The notes below the pieces were generated by a model that made no database searches, was not told where the DNA came from, and saw nothing but the letters and a program-made list of their open reading frames with translations. Below, in pieces: positions 49,004 through 59,422 of a DNA stretch of 64,000 nt. The position numbers and the translations under genes were made by a program. The first letter of the stretch is position 1; the number at the start of each line of letters is the position of its first letter. The DNA comes from UBA4615 sp964399635 (GTDB lineage Bacteria; Pseudomonadota; Gammaproteobacteria; Burkholderiales; Burkholderiaceae_E). The DNA is taken from contig CAYNRU010000046.1 in NCBI GenBank assembly GCA_964399635.1, positions 1 to 64,000 on the forward strand, read 5' to 3'.

Positions 49004-51754
49004 TCACCGCGTCCAGGGCGCCTCCCCGCCCGCCACCCTGGCCCGCGCCCGCGCCAGGCTCGCGTCGTCCGCCCGGCCCTGCGCGTGCAGCGCGTGCACC
49101 GCCGCATGCGCGATCGAGGCCGCATCCACCTCGAAGAACGCGCGCAGCGCCGCGCGCGTGTCGCTGCGCCCGAAGCCGTCGGTGCCGAGCGTCAGGTAGC
49201 GGCGCTCGCGCGGCACGAACGCGCGGATCGATTCGGGCACCGCGCGCACATAGTCGCTGACCGCGACCACCGGCGCGTCCGAGCCGGCGAGCAGCCGCGC
49301 GACCTGCGGCGTGGCGGCGGCGCCGCCGAGCCGCGCGGCGCGCTCGCAGGCCATGCCGTCGCGCGCAAGCTCGCTCCAGCTGGTCGCGCTCATCACCTCG
49401 GCGGCGATGCCGTGCTCGGCCGCGAGCAGGTCGGCGGCGGCGAGTGCCTCGGCGAGCAGCGCGCCACTGCCCATCAGCGTCACGTCGGCGACCGGCGCCG
49501 TGGCGGCACGCAGTCGGTACAGGCCACGCACCAGGTCCTCGCGCACGCCCTCGGGCAGGCTCGGCTGCGGCTGGTTCTCGTTGCCCACGGTCACGTAGTG
49601 GAAGACGTCGCGCTGCTGCTCGAGCATCTCTCGCATGCCGTGCTCGACGATCACCGCGAGCTCGCCGGCCGACGCCGGGTCCCAGGCGCGGCAGTTGGGC
49701 ACGGTGGCCGCGACCAGGTGGGAGCTGCCGTCCTGGTGCTGCAGGCCCTCGCCGCCCAGCGTCGTGCGCCCGGCGGTCGCGCCGATCAGGAAGCCGCGCG
49801 CGCGCTGGTCGGCCGCCGCCCAGATCTGGTCGCCCACCCGCTGGAAGCCGAACATCGAGTAGTACACGTAGAAGGGCAGCATCGCCAGGCCGTGCACCGA
49901 GTAGGCGGTGGCCGCGGCCGTCCAGGAGGCGAGCGCACCCGCCTCGGTGATGCCCTCCTCGAGGATCTGGCCGTCGATCGCCTCGCGGTAGGACAGCATC
50001 GAGCCGATGTCCTCGGGCTCGTAGCGCTGGCCGACCGACGAGTAGATGCCCACCTGCTTGAAGAGGTTCGCCATGCCGAAGGTGCGCGCCTCGTCGGCGA
50101 CGATGGGCACGATGCGGGGCCCGAGCGCCGGGTCCTTCATCAGGCCGCCGAGCATCCGCACGAAGGCCATGGTGGTGGACATCTCGCGGTCGGCGGCCGC
50201 GAGCGCGAAGCCGCCCCAGCCCTCGATCGGCGGCACCGGCAGCGGCGCGCAGTCGGTGCGGCGCGCGGGCATCGCGCCGCCGAGCGCCGCTCGCCGCTCG
50301 CGCAGGTAGGCCATCGCGGCCGAGTCCTCGGCGGGTCTGACGAACTCGAGCGCCTCGGCCTGGGCATCCGACATCGGCAGGTGGAAACGATCGCGGAACT
50401 CGAGCAGCGCCTCGGGGTCGAGCTTCTTTTGCTGGTGCGTGGTCATGCGGCCCTGGCCCGCGCGGCCCATGCCGAAGCCCTTCTTGGTGTGCGCGAGGAT
50501 CACGGTCGGCTGGCCGACGTGGCGCGCGGCCGCATGGTAGGCGGCGTACAGCTTCACCGGGTCGTGGCCGCCGCGGGTGAGCCGGTCGATCTGCTCGTCG
50601 GTCATGCCCTGCGACAGCGCGCGCAGCGCCTCGCTCTGGCCGAAGAAGCGCTCGCGGTTGAAGCGGCCGTCGGTGGCGGCCAGGGTCTGGAACTGACCGT
50701 CGACCGTGCCGTCGAACGCATCGATCAGCGCGCCCTGCAGGTCGCGGGCGAGCAGACCGTCCCAGTCGCTGCCCCAGACCAGCTTGATCACGTTCCAGCC
50801 GGCGCCGCGGAACAACGCCTCGAGCTCGTCGACGATGCGCCCGTTGCCGCGCACCGGGCCGTCGAGCCGCTGCAGGTTGCAGTTGACGACGAACACCAGA
50901 TTGTCGAGCCGCTCGCGGGCGGCGAGCGTCAGCGCGCTCATCGACTCGGGCTCGTCCATCTCGCCGTCGCCGAAGATGCCCCACACCTTGCGGTGCGACG
51001 CATGGCCGTCGGTCCCGGGGAAGCCTGCGCACGCGAGCAGGCCGCGGTGCTCGAGGTAGCGCACGAAGCGCGCCTGGTAGATCGAACTGATCGGGCCGAT
51101 GCCCATCGAGCCGGTGGGGAACTGCCAGAAGTCCGGCATCAGCCACGGGTGCGGATAGCTGGACAGGCCGCGCGCGCCGGCCTGGGGCGCGACCAGCTCG
51201 CGCCGATAGTGCTCGAGGTCGGCCGCATGCAGGCGGCCCTCAAGGAAGGCTCGGGCGTACACGCCGGGCGCGGAGTGCGGCTGCATGTAGACCAGGTCGC
51301 CACCGAACTCGCCCTGGCGCGCGCGGAAGAAATGGTTGAAACCGACCTCGAACAGGTCGGCCGCCGACGCGTAGCTCGCGATGTGGCCGCCGAGCTCGCC
51401 GTGGGCGCGGTTGGCGCGGGCCACCATCGCGAGCGCGTTCCAGCGCATCAGCGCCGACAGCTCGCGCTCGCGCTCGAGGTCGCCGGGGAAGGCGGGCTGC
51501 TCGGCGACCGGGATGGTGTTCACATAGGGCGTGTTGAGCGTCGGCGCCCAACGCAGCCCGGTGCGCGACGCGTGCCGCTGCAGGGCGTCGAGCAGGAAGC
51601 GCGCGCGTTGCGGGCCGCCCGACTCGACGACGGCCGCGAGCGATTCCACCCACTCGGCGGTCTCCTGCGGATCGGGGTCGGGTTCGACGGGACGCGTCGC
51701 ATCCGCGACGGGCGCGATGGCGGCGAGCGCATCCGGGCGCAATCGGTCGTTCAT
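49004..51754 (-). CDS. Orphan 2-oxoacid dehydrogenase E1 (AceE-type, MdeB-like)
   Basis: The 916-residue homodimeric-type E1 decarboxylates a 2-oxoacid using thiamine diphosphate. The ThDP motif is present as GDGEMDEPES (262-271) followed by NCN at 291-293. Other AceE hallmarks are LRWAPTLNTPYVNTIPVAEQ, HPWLMPDFWQFPTGSMGIGP, ILAHTKKGFGMG and the C-terminal GRSDTRAALR. No E2 (aceF) or E3 (lpd) gene is nearby. An Lrp regulator starts 125 nt away on the other strand. This is the organisation of mdeB/mdeR in Pseudomonas, where the E1 serves 2-oxobutyrate; the mdeA lyase is absent here. It could also be a second pyruvate dehydrogenase E1. Confidence 0.88.
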   Translation of the reverse strand: MNDRLRPDALAAIAPVADATRPVEPDPDPQETAEWVESLAAVVESGGPQRARFLLDALQRHASRTGLRWAPTLNTPYVNTIPVAEQPAFPGDLERERELSALMRWNALAMVARANRAHGELGGHIASYASAADLFEVGFNHFFRARQGEFGGDLVYMQPHSAPGVYARAFLEGRLHAADLEHYRRELVAPQAGARGLSSYPHPWLMPDFWQFPTGSMGIGPISSIYQARFVRYLEHRGLLACAGFPGTDGHASHRKVWGIFGDGEMDEPESMSALTLAARERLDNLVFVVNCNLQRLDGPVRGNGRIVDELEALFRGAGWNVIKLVWGSDWDGLLARDLQGALIDAFDGTVDGQFQTLAATDGRFNRERFFGQSEALRALSQGMTDEQIDRLTRGGHDPVKLYAAYHAAARHVGQPTVILAHTKKGFGMGRAGQGRMTTHQQKKLDPEALLEFRDRFHLPMSDAQAEALEFVRPAEDSAAMAYLRERRAALGGAMPARRTDCAPLPVPPIEGWGGFALAAADREMSTTMAFVRMLGGLMKDPALGPRIVPIVADEARTFGMANLFKQVGIYSSVGQRYEPEDIGSMLSYREAIDGQILEEGITEAGALASWTAAATAYSVHGLAMLPFYVYYSMFGFQRVGDQIWAAADQRARGFLIGATAGRTTLGGEGLQHQDGSSHLVAATVPNCRAWDPASAGELAVIVEHGMREMLEQQRDVFHYVTVGNENQPQPSLPEGVREDLVRGLYRLRAATAPVADVTLMGSGALLAEALAAADLLAAEHGIAAEVMSATSWSELARDGMACERAARLGGAAATPQVARLLAGSDAPVVAVSDYVRAVPESIRAFVPRERRYLTLGTDGFGRSDTRAALRAFFEVDAASIAHAAVHALHAQGRADDASLARARARVAGGEAPWTR

Positions 51755-51827
51755 GTCGTGCAGGCTCCGTTCCAGCCCCCATTCTGTGCCGGACGAGCCG
51801 GCCGATGGTGCCGAACTGCATCATCCT

Positions 51828-51844
51828 TGCCGATTGATTCGGCA
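51828..51844. promoter_or_regulatory. Inverted repeat, candidate Lrp-family operator
   Basis: TGCCGA-TTGAT-TCGGCA is a perfect 6-bp inverted repeat with a 5-bp spacer, in the middle of the 125-nt divergent region between the E1 gene and its Lrp regulator. A third copy of the half-site TGCCGA lies exactly 19 bp upstream, at 51809-51814. A TATCAT at 51845-51850 right next to it could be a -10 box for the regulator. The arrangement fits a multi-site Lrp/AsnC operator, but binding is not shown. Confidence 0.5.
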
Positions 51845-51879
51845 TATCATGCTCCAATCCGCGTTCAGGACGACACTTC

Positions 51880-52458
51880 ATGCCGCTCGATGCGATCGAC
51901 CTGGCCATCCTGGCCGAACTGCAGCGCGATGGCTCGCAGACCAACGTGGCGCTCGCGGGACGGGTCCACCTGTCACCCTCGCCCTGCCTGGCGCGGGTAC
52001 GGGCGCTGGAGCGGGCGGGCACGATCCGGCGCTACGTCGCGCTGGTCGATCCCGAGGCGGTGGGCCTGGGCGTGTCGGTGTTCATCTCGATCAGCCTGCG
52101 CGAGCAGAACACCGCGACGCTGGGCGAGTTCGAGCGCCGCATCGCGGACTACGCCGAGGTGATGGAGGCCTACCTGATGACCGGGGATGCGGACTACCTG
52201 CTGCGGGTGGTGGTGTCCGACATCCGCGCGCTCGAGCGCTTCATCCTCGAGCGGCTGTCCCCGATCCCGGGCGTCGAGAAGATCCGCTCGAGCTTCACGC
52301 TCAAGCAGGTGCGCTACGAGACCGCGCTGCCCCTGCGCGCGGCGCCCGGGCCGCAGCCGCCGCGCGACGCCGCGCCCGCCCGGGCCGCCGCGCGTCCAGC
52401 ACGGACCGGCAAGCCCGGGGGCGGCGCCGCAGGGCGGGGCCGCGCCGGGCGGCCATGA
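51880..52458 (+). CDS. Lrp/AsnC-family transcriptional regulator
   Basis: The 192-residue protein has the N-terminal winged helix (IDLAILAELQRDGSQTNVAL; HLSPSPCLARVRALERAG) and the RAM ligand-binding domain (about 65-140; YLMTGDADYLLRVVVSDIRA). It ends with about 45 extra residues rich in Pro, Ala and Arg (from LPLRAAPGPQPP), longer than usual Lrp proteins. Divergence from the E1 gene suggests it controls it in response to an amino acid or oxoacid, as MdeR does. The stop overlaps the start of an MFS transporter (ATGA). Confidence 0.92.
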   Translation: MPLDAIDLAILAELQRDGSQTNVALAGRVHLSPSPCLARVRALERAGTIRRYVALVDPEAVGLGVSVFISISLREQNTATLGEFERRIADYAEVMEAYLMTGDADYLLRVVVSDIRALERFILERLSPIPGVEKIRSSFTLKQVRYETALPLRAAPGPQPPRDAAPARAAARPARTGKPGGGAAGRGRAGRP

Positions 52459-53651
52459 GCCGCTTTCCGGCACTGAGGCACCGCGGATTCCGCCGCTACT
52501 TCGTCGGCCAGTCGATCGCGCTGGTCGGCGGCTTTGCGCACAACCTGGCGATGGCATGGCTCGCGTACCGCCTCACCGGCTCGGTGGCGGTGCTGGGCGC
52601 GGTCGGCTTCGCGCAGCTCGCGCCGGCGCTGGTCGTGTCGCCGGTCGCGGGCCTGCTGGCCGACCGCTACCCGCGCCGACGGATGCTGATCGGGCTGCTG
52701 TCGGCGGTCGCCGCGCTCGGCCTGCTGCTCGCGCTGCTCACCTGGACCGGCCACGTGGACGCGACGGTGCTGATCGTCGCGGCCGCCCTGCGGGGCCTCG
52801 CCTTCGCCTGCGAGATCCCGATCCGCCACGCCTTCCTGGGCGATCTCGTGCCCGACCGCGAGGCGCTGCCCAACGCGGTCGCGCTCCACTCCACCGCGCT
52901 CAACACCGCGCGCTTCATCGGCCCGGCCATCGGCGGCCTGCTGATCGGCTCGGCGGGCGAGGCCGCCTGCTTCCTGCTGCACCCGCTGACGCTGACCGCG
53001 ACCATCGTGCAGCTGATGCGCATCCGCACGTCCGAGGCGCATGCGGGCCGACGCCCCGAGGGCTCGTTCGTGGCGCGCTACCTCGAGGGCTGGCGGCACG
53101 CCTTCGCCGACCCCACCATCGCGCGGATGCTGGTGGGCGTGTTCGCGCTCGGCTTCGGCGTCGGGCCCTACGTGCACCTGATGCCGGCGGCGGTGGCCGA
53201 GTTGCACGGCGTGCATCCGGAGCTCGTGGGCATGTTCGTCTCGAGCGCGGGCGTTGGCGCGATGGTCGCCGCCATGGCGCTGGCCGTGCGCCGCGGCAGC
53301 GCGCATCTGCCGGTGATCGCGGTCGCGGGCAACCTGGCCGCGGCCGTGGGGCTCGCCGTGTTCAGTCGCAGCGGCTGGATACCGCTCGCCGCCGCCGGCA
53401 TGGTGCTGGTCGGCCTAGGCACGATCGCGCAGGCGGCCTCCACCAACATGACCATCCAGAAGCGCGTCGCCGACGACCGTCGCTCGCGCGTGCTGGCGAT
53501 CTACACCGCGATGTTCATCGGCGCGACGCCGGTGGGCAGCCTGTTCTTCGGCTGGGTCGGGCAGGCGATCGGGGCGGCCGACGCGCTGCTGGCCGGGGCG
53601 CTGGTGGCCGGCGCGGGGGCGGCGTTCACCGCATCCCGGATGCGGGCCTGA
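52455..53651 (+). CDS. MFS transporter (EntS-like)
   Basis: The 398-residue protein has about 12 membrane helices. It begins FPALRHRGFRRYFVGQSIAL and has the MFS loop motif GLLADRYPRRRMLIGL, which places it in the EntS/MFS_3-type group of exporters. The ATG at 52455 overlaps the Lrp stop, so it is probably co-translated with the regulator and may move a compound linked to the same pathway. The substrate is unknown. Confidence 0.87.
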   Translation: MSRFPALRHRGFRRYFVGQSIALVGGFAHNLAMAWLAYRLTGSVAVLGAVGFAQLAPALVVSPVAGLLADRYPRRRMLIGLLSAVAALGLLLALLTWTGHVDATVLIVAAALRGLAFACEIPIRHAFLGDLVPDREALPNAVALHSTALNTARFIGPAIGGLLIGSAGEAACFLLHPLTLTATIVQLMRIRTSEAHAGRRPEGSFVARYLEGWRHAFADPTIARMLVGVFALGFGVGPYVHLMPAAVAELHGVHPELVGMFVSSAGVGAMVAAMALAVRRGSAHLPVIAVAGNLAAAVGLAVFSRSGWIPLAAAGMVLVGLGTIAQAASTNMTIQKRVADDRRSRVLAIYTAMFIGATPVGSLFFGWVGQAIGAADALLAGALVAGAGAAFTASRMRA

Positions 53652-53685
53652 GCGGGCGCCGCGCACCGGCGCGCACCGCGTCGCG

Positions 53686-54630
53686 TCAGCCCGGCGCGCC
53701 CGTCGGGCGCGGCGCGGCGCGCATCGTGCGCCACTGCATGTACGCCACCCCGCACAGCACCACCGCGCCGCCGGCCACCTCGCTCGCCGTGGGCACCACC
53801 CCGAAGAACGCGAGCGAGATCAGCACCGCGAACACCGGCACGGTGTTCTGCCACATCGCGCCCGCCGCGATGCCCAGCCGCGCTACGCCGCTGTTCCATG
53901 CGACGGTTGCGAGCGCGGTGCAGAACGCCGCGCTGATCGCGAGCTGGCCCCACGCGGAGGCGCTCGGGCTCAGGTTGGGCGGGCCCACCCGATCGGTGGC
54001 GCGCGCGATCGCCCAGACCGCGAGCAGCCAGGGAATCGCGCCCAGCGCAGTCAGGAACGTGCGGCGCAGCTGCGGCACATCGGCCGGGAAGGCGCGCTGC
54101 GCGAGAATGGAGTAGGCGGTCCAGCAGCCGACCGACCCCACCAGCAGCGGCTCGCCGCCCTGCAGGCGGAGCCCAGCGAGGCCTCCGCCGCTGCGCCCGG
54201 CGATCGCGATCGCGGCGCCGGCGAGCGTCATCAGCGTCGCGCCCCAGAAGCCCTCGGACAGCCGGGCGCCGGTCATCAGCCGCGACACCACCGCCACGTA
54301 CACCGGCGAGCCCGCGAGCACCGCCGCAGCCGTGATCGGGTGCGTGAGGTACAGCCCCAGGTTGAACAGCACCAGGAAGGCGGCGACCAGCGCGCTCAGC
54401 AGCGCGACCCGCCCGATCGGGATCGGGGAGCGCAGCTGCGCGGGGCCGAGCGTCGCCAGCACCCACGCGCCGAGCAGCGCCGAGGCGATCAGGTAGCGGA
54501 TCGGCGACAGCCAGAATGGATCGAAATCCTTCAGCAGCGCCGCGAGCAGCGGGATATTGAGACCCCAGAAGACGCAGGCGACCAGGTAGCACAGCGCCCC
54601 CGCGACCGCGACCGAGGGGCGCCGGTCCAT
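53686..54630 (-). CDS. EamA/DMT-family transporter
   Basis: The 314-residue protein has ten predicted helices in two EamA repeats (LVACVFWGLNIPLLAALLKD in the first; GAMWQNTVPVFAVLISLAFF in the second). Members export amino acids and metabolites. It lies 66 nt downstream of fghA on the same strand and might belong to that operon. A role is not predictable. Confidence 0.87.
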   Translation of the reverse strand: MDRRPSVAVAGALCYLVACVFWGLNIPLLAALLKDFDPFWLSPIRYLIASALLGAWVLATLGPAQLRSPIPIGRVALLSALVAAFLVLFNLGLYLTHPITAAAVLAGSPVYVAVVSRLMTGARLSEGFWGATLMTLAGAAIAIAGRSGGGLAGLRLQGGEPLLVGSVGCWTAYSILAQRAFPADVPQLRRTFLTALGAIPWLLAVWAIARATDRVGPPNLSPSASAWGQLAISAAFCTALATVAWNSGVARLGIAAGAMWQNTVPVFAVLISLAFFGVVPTASEVAGGAVVLCGVAYMQWRTMRAAPRPTGAPG

Positions 54631-54696
54631 GTCAGGCCCGCTGCGGCCGCAGGCCAGCTCGGAATTGGCCGCGCATCGCCCCGGCGCCGGGCCGGC

Positions 54697-55535
54697 CTAC
54701 ACCTGCGCGCGGTGGCGGCGCAGGTGATCCTCGATGAAGGTCGACACGAAGAAGTAGCCGTGGTCGTAGCCCGGCTGCAGACGCAGCTCGAGTGGCACGC
54801 CGGCATGGGCGCAGGCCTGCTGCAGCAGCTCCGGCTTGAGCTGGCTGGCGAGGAACGGGTCGGCCCCGCCCTGGTCGACCAGGATCGGCGGGCCGGACCA
54901 GCCGCGCCCGCGGATCAGCTCGGTCGCGTCGTAGGCGGCCCAGGCGGCCCGGTCCTCGCCGAGGTAGCCCGCAAGCGCCTTCTCGCCCCAGGGGCAGCGC
55001 ATCGGCGCGCCGATCGGCGCGAACGCCGACACCGAGCGGATCCAGCCGGGGTTGGACAACGCGATGGTCAGGGCGCCATGGCCGCCCATGGAATGCCCGG
55101 ACATCGCGGTGCGCGCGTCGTCGACCGGGAACTCCGCGGCGACGAGCGAGCGCAGCTCCTCCACGATGTAGCTGCGCATCCGGTAGTGCCGCGACCAGGG
55201 CTCGCGCGTCGCGTCGACGTAGAAGCCCGCGCCCACGCCGAAGTCCCAGCTGTCGGCGTCGCCGGGCAGCGGCACGCCGCGCGGGCTGGTGTCGGGCACC
55301 ACCAGCGCCATGCCGAGCTCGGCCGCCACGCGCTGCGCGCCGGCCTTGGTGATGAAGTTGTCCTCGGTGCAGGTCAGGCCGGACAGCCACCACAGCACCG
55401 GCACGCGCCCGGCCGCAGCCTGCGGCGGCAGGAAGATGCCGAAGCGCATCGTGCATCCGGTCTGCGCAGACGCGTGCGACCAGACCTCCTGCGACCCGCC
55501 GAACGCACGGCTCGCGGAGATGCGCTGGAGCGACA

Positions 55536-55536
<1 letters not shown>
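54697..55536 (-). CDS. fghA: S-formylglutathione hydrolase
   Basis: The enzyme hydrolyses S-formylglutathione to formate and glutathione in formaldehyde detoxification. The 279-residue esterase-D-family protein has the nucleophile Ser 149 in AMSGHSMGGHGAL, an Asp near 226 (DQGGADPF) and His 259 (PGYDHGYFF). The family opening VPVLWWLSGLTCTEDNFITK also fits. Its ATG at 55536 overlaps the stop of the dehydrogenase gene (ATGA), a typical frmA-frmB arrangement. Confidence 0.96.
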
Positions 55537-56645
<1,109 letters not shown>

Positions 56646-56773
56646 GGTGTGCCGCCTCTTTTGTGTCGTGTCGCTGAAGGACCGCCATGTTCGGCCAAGG
56701 CGGGCAGCAGGGTCAACCGGCGCGGATGCAGTTCGCGGAACCCGGCGCCGCGCGGGCCGGGCGACCCCGCGCC

Positions 56774-58207
56774 TCAGCCCGGGAAGGTGTAGGCCGTCTT
56801 CACCGTGGTGAAGAACTCCGCCGCGTATCGACCCTGCTCGCGCGAGCCGTAGGAGGAGCCCTTGCGCCCGCCGAACGGCACGTGGTAATCCACGCCCGCA
56901 GTCGGCACGTTGACCATCACCATGCCTGCCTGCGCGTGCCGCTTGAAGTGGGTCGCGTGCTTGAGCGATGTGGTGACGATGCCCGACGACAGGCCGAACT
57001 CGGTGTCGTTGGCGATCGCGAGCGCCTCGTCGTAGTCCCTGGCGCGGACCACGTTGCACACCGGTCCGAACACCTCCTCGCGGCTGATGCGCATCGCGTT
57101 GGTGGTCTCGGTGACGAGCGCCGGCGAGAGGTAGAAGCCCTTTGTCGGGCGCTCGAGCCGCTCGCCGCCGCAGGCGAGCCTGCCGCCTTCCTTCTGCGCG
57201 ATCGCGACGTACTCGAGGTCCTGGTCGAGCTGGGCCTGGTCGACGACCGGTCCGATGTCGACGCCCTTGCCGCGGGCGTCGCCGATGGTGAGCTTCTTCA
57301 TCGCCTCGACGGTGGCGGCCACGAAGCGGTCGTGGATGCCCTCGGTGACGATGATCCGCGACGACGCGGTGCAGCGCTGGCCGGTCGAGAAGAATCCGCC
57401 CTGCACGGCGCAGTTGACCGCGGTCGCGAGGTCGGCGTCGTCGAGCACCACCAGCGGGTTCTTGCCGCCCATCTCGAGCTGGAACTTCGCCATCCGCTCG
57501 ATGCACTGCTGGGCGACCTTGCGGCCGGTGGCCACCGAGCCGGTGAAGCTGATCGCGTCGACGCGGCGGTCGGCGAGCAGCGCCTGGCCGACCTGGGAGC
57601 CGCGGCCCATCGTCAGGTTGAACACACCGGCGGGCAAGCCGCTGCGCGACAGGATCTCGGCGAGCGCCCAGGCGCTGCCGGGCACCGCGTCGGCCGGCTT
57701 GAAGACCACGCAGTTGCCGTAGGCGAGCGCGGGCGCGATCTTCCAGGCGGGGATCGCGATCGGGAAGTTCCAGGGCGCGATGATGCCGACCACCCCCACC
57801 GGCTCGCGGGTGATCTCGACGTCCAGGCCGGGGCGCACCGAGCCGAGCTTCTCGCCGGGGATGCGCAGCGCCTCGCCGGCGAAGAACTTGAAGATCTGAC
57901 CGGCACGGCCGACCTCGCCGATCGCCTCGGGCAGGGTCTTGCCCTCCTCGCGGGCCAGCAGGTCGCCGAGCTCGGCCCTGCGGGCGAGGATCTCGGTGCC
58001 GGCAGCGTCCAGGGCGTCAAAGCGCTGCTGGGGCGTGGACACCGACCACTTCGCGAAGGCGTCGCGGGCCGCGGCGACCGCGCCGCCGGTCTGCTCCGCG
58101 TCGGCCTGCGCGTACTCGCCGACCAGATCCGAGAGATCCGAGGGGTTGATGTTGCGCGACACGCCCTTGCCGTCCACCCAGGCGCCACCGATCCAGTTCT
58201 GCTTCAT
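56774..58207 (-). CDS. Aldehyde dehydrogenase, 2-oxoglutarate semialdehyde dehydrogenase-like
   Basis: The 477-residue NAD(P) aldehyde dehydrogenase has the active-site Glu 245 (FQLEMGGKNPLVVLDDADL) and Cys 279 (FFSTGQRCTASSR), plus the cofactor motif FTGSVATGRKV. Overall it resembles 2,5-dioxopentanoate (alpha-ketoglutaric semialdehyde) dehydrogenases of sugar-acid and hydroxyproline breakdown, but substrate choice in this family is hard to read. The start at 58207 follows GGAGG at 8 nt. It lies 128 nt upstream of frmA on the same strand. No sugar-acid dehydratase gene is near. Confidence 0.88.
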   Translation of the reverse strand: MKQNWIGGAWVDGKGVSRNINPSDLSDLVGEYAQADAEQTGGAVAAARDAFAKWSVSTPQQRFDALDAAGTEILARRAELGDLLAREEGKTLPEAIGEVGRAGQIFKFFAGEALRIPGEKLGSVRPGLDVEITREPVGVVGIIAPWNFPIAIPAWKIAPALAYGNCVVFKPADAVPGSAWALAEILSRSGLPAGVFNLTMGRGSQVGQALLADRRVDAISFTGSVATGRKVAQQCIERMAKFQLEMGGKNPLVVLDDADLATAVNCAVQGGFFSTGQRCTASSRIIVTEGIHDRFVAATVEAMKKLTIGDARGKGVDIGPVVDQAQLDQDLEYVAIAQKEGGRLACGGERLERPTKGFYLSPALVTETTNAMRISREEVFGPVCNVVRARDYDEALAIANDTEFGLSSGIVTTSLKHATHFKRHAQAGMVMVNVPTAGVDYHVPFGGRKGSSYGSREQGRYAAEFFTTVKTAYTFPG

Positions 58208-58394
58208 CGCATCGTCCTCCGTGAGGCCGTGATCGTACGCCACGCGCCCGCGGCTGCCGACATCGGCCGTCGCCGGTGCTTGCGCATCGTGGAACGGCGG
58301 CGCCGCGCGACGGATGCCCCCTCGGTTGCGGTGTCTCGGGCAACCGGCCTATCCTGCGCGTCTCGTTGACGCGGAAAGCATTCCGGAGAGACCG

Positions 58395-59384
58395 ATGAGC
58401 TGGCTCGAACGTTCCATCATGCACACCCGCGGCGTCGCGGGCGGGCGCCAAGGCGCCACCCACGAGCTGACCGAGGCGAAGCAGGGCACCTTCCATTTCA
58501 CGATGGGCCCCTACTCCCAGCCGGTGCTGCACGTGAAGCCGGGCGACCGGATCGTCGTCGAGACGCGCGACGCCTTCGGCGGCGCGGTCAAGACCGAGCA
58601 GGACCTTCCGTCCAGGGTCCTGACGATGCCCTTCGTCAACCCGCAGAACGGCCCGATCATGATCGAGGGCGCCGAGCCCGGCGACGCGATCGCGGTGCAC
58701 ATCGAGACGATGAAGCCGCGCGGCCCGAACCCGCGCGGCACCTGCGCGCTGATCCCCTTCTTCGGCGGCCTGTCCAACACCTCGCTCACCGCCACGCTCA
58801 ACGAGCCGCTGCCCGAGATCGTCCGCAAGATCGACGTCGACGAGCAGGGCGTGTACTGGAGCAAGCGCGTCACCCTGCCCTACCGGCCGCACATCGGCAC
58901 GCTGTCCACCTCGCCGGAGATCGACTCGATCAACTCGCTCACGCCGGACAATCACGGCGGCAACATGGACCTGCCCGACATGGGCCCCGGCAGCATCACC
59001 TACCTGCCGGTGCGCACCGCGGGCGCGCGTCTGTTCATCGGCGACGCACACGCCTGCCAGGGCGACGGCGAGATCTGCGGCACGGCCGTCGAGTTCCAGA
59101 GCACCACCACGATCCACGTCGACCTGATCAAGGGCTGGACGCTGCAGTGGCCGCGGCTCGAGAACGAATTCATGATCATGGCGATCGGCAGCACCCGCCC
59201 GCTCGAGGACGCGACCCGCATCGCCTACGCGGAGCTGGTCCTGTGGCTCGAGAAGGAGTACGGCTACGACCGCTGGGACGCCTACATGATGCTCAGCCAG
59301 TGCGGCCGCGTGCGGCTGGGCAACGTCGTCGACCCGAAGTACACGGTCGGCGCCGGCATCGACAAGACCTACCTCGCGCGCTGA
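58395..59384 (+). CDS. Acetamidase/formamidase family protein
   Basis: The 329-residue protein belongs to the FmdA/AmdA family, which hydrolyses formamide or acetamide to the acid and ammonia. Recognisable stretches are VLHVKPGDRIVVETRDAFGG, LTPDNHGGNMDLPDMGPG and LFIGDAHACQGDGEICGTAV, the metal-binding part. The start at 58395 is supported by GGAGAG upstream. An SDR gene follows 38 nt later on the same strand. It is somewhat shorter than typical 400-residue formamidases, as in the acetamidase subgroup. Confidence 0.88.
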   Translation: MSWLERSIMHTRGVAGGRQGATHELTEAKQGTFHFTMGPYSQPVLHVKPGDRIVVETRDAFGGAVKTEQDLPSRVLTMPFVNPQNGPIMIEGAEPGDAIAVHIETMKPRGPNPRGTCALIPFFGGLSNTSLTATLNEPLPEIVRKIDVDEQGVYWSKRVTLPYRPHIGTLSTSPEIDSINSLTPDNHGGNMDLPDMGPGSITYLPVRTAGARLFIGDAHACQGDGEICGTAVEFQSTTTIHVDLIKGWTLQWPRLENEFMIMAIGSTRPLEDATRIAYAELVLWLEKEYGYDRWDAYMMLSQCGRVRLGNVVDPKYTVGAGIDKTYLAR

Positions 59385-59422
59385 CGCGCCTCCTCCCGCA
59401 AACGTAAACGGAGCACACTCGA

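Noticed and set aside
49085..52162. Long plus-strand open frame opposite the E1 gene
   Set aside because: It has no recognisable motif and shows shadow composition; the E1 frame carries full ThDP motifs.
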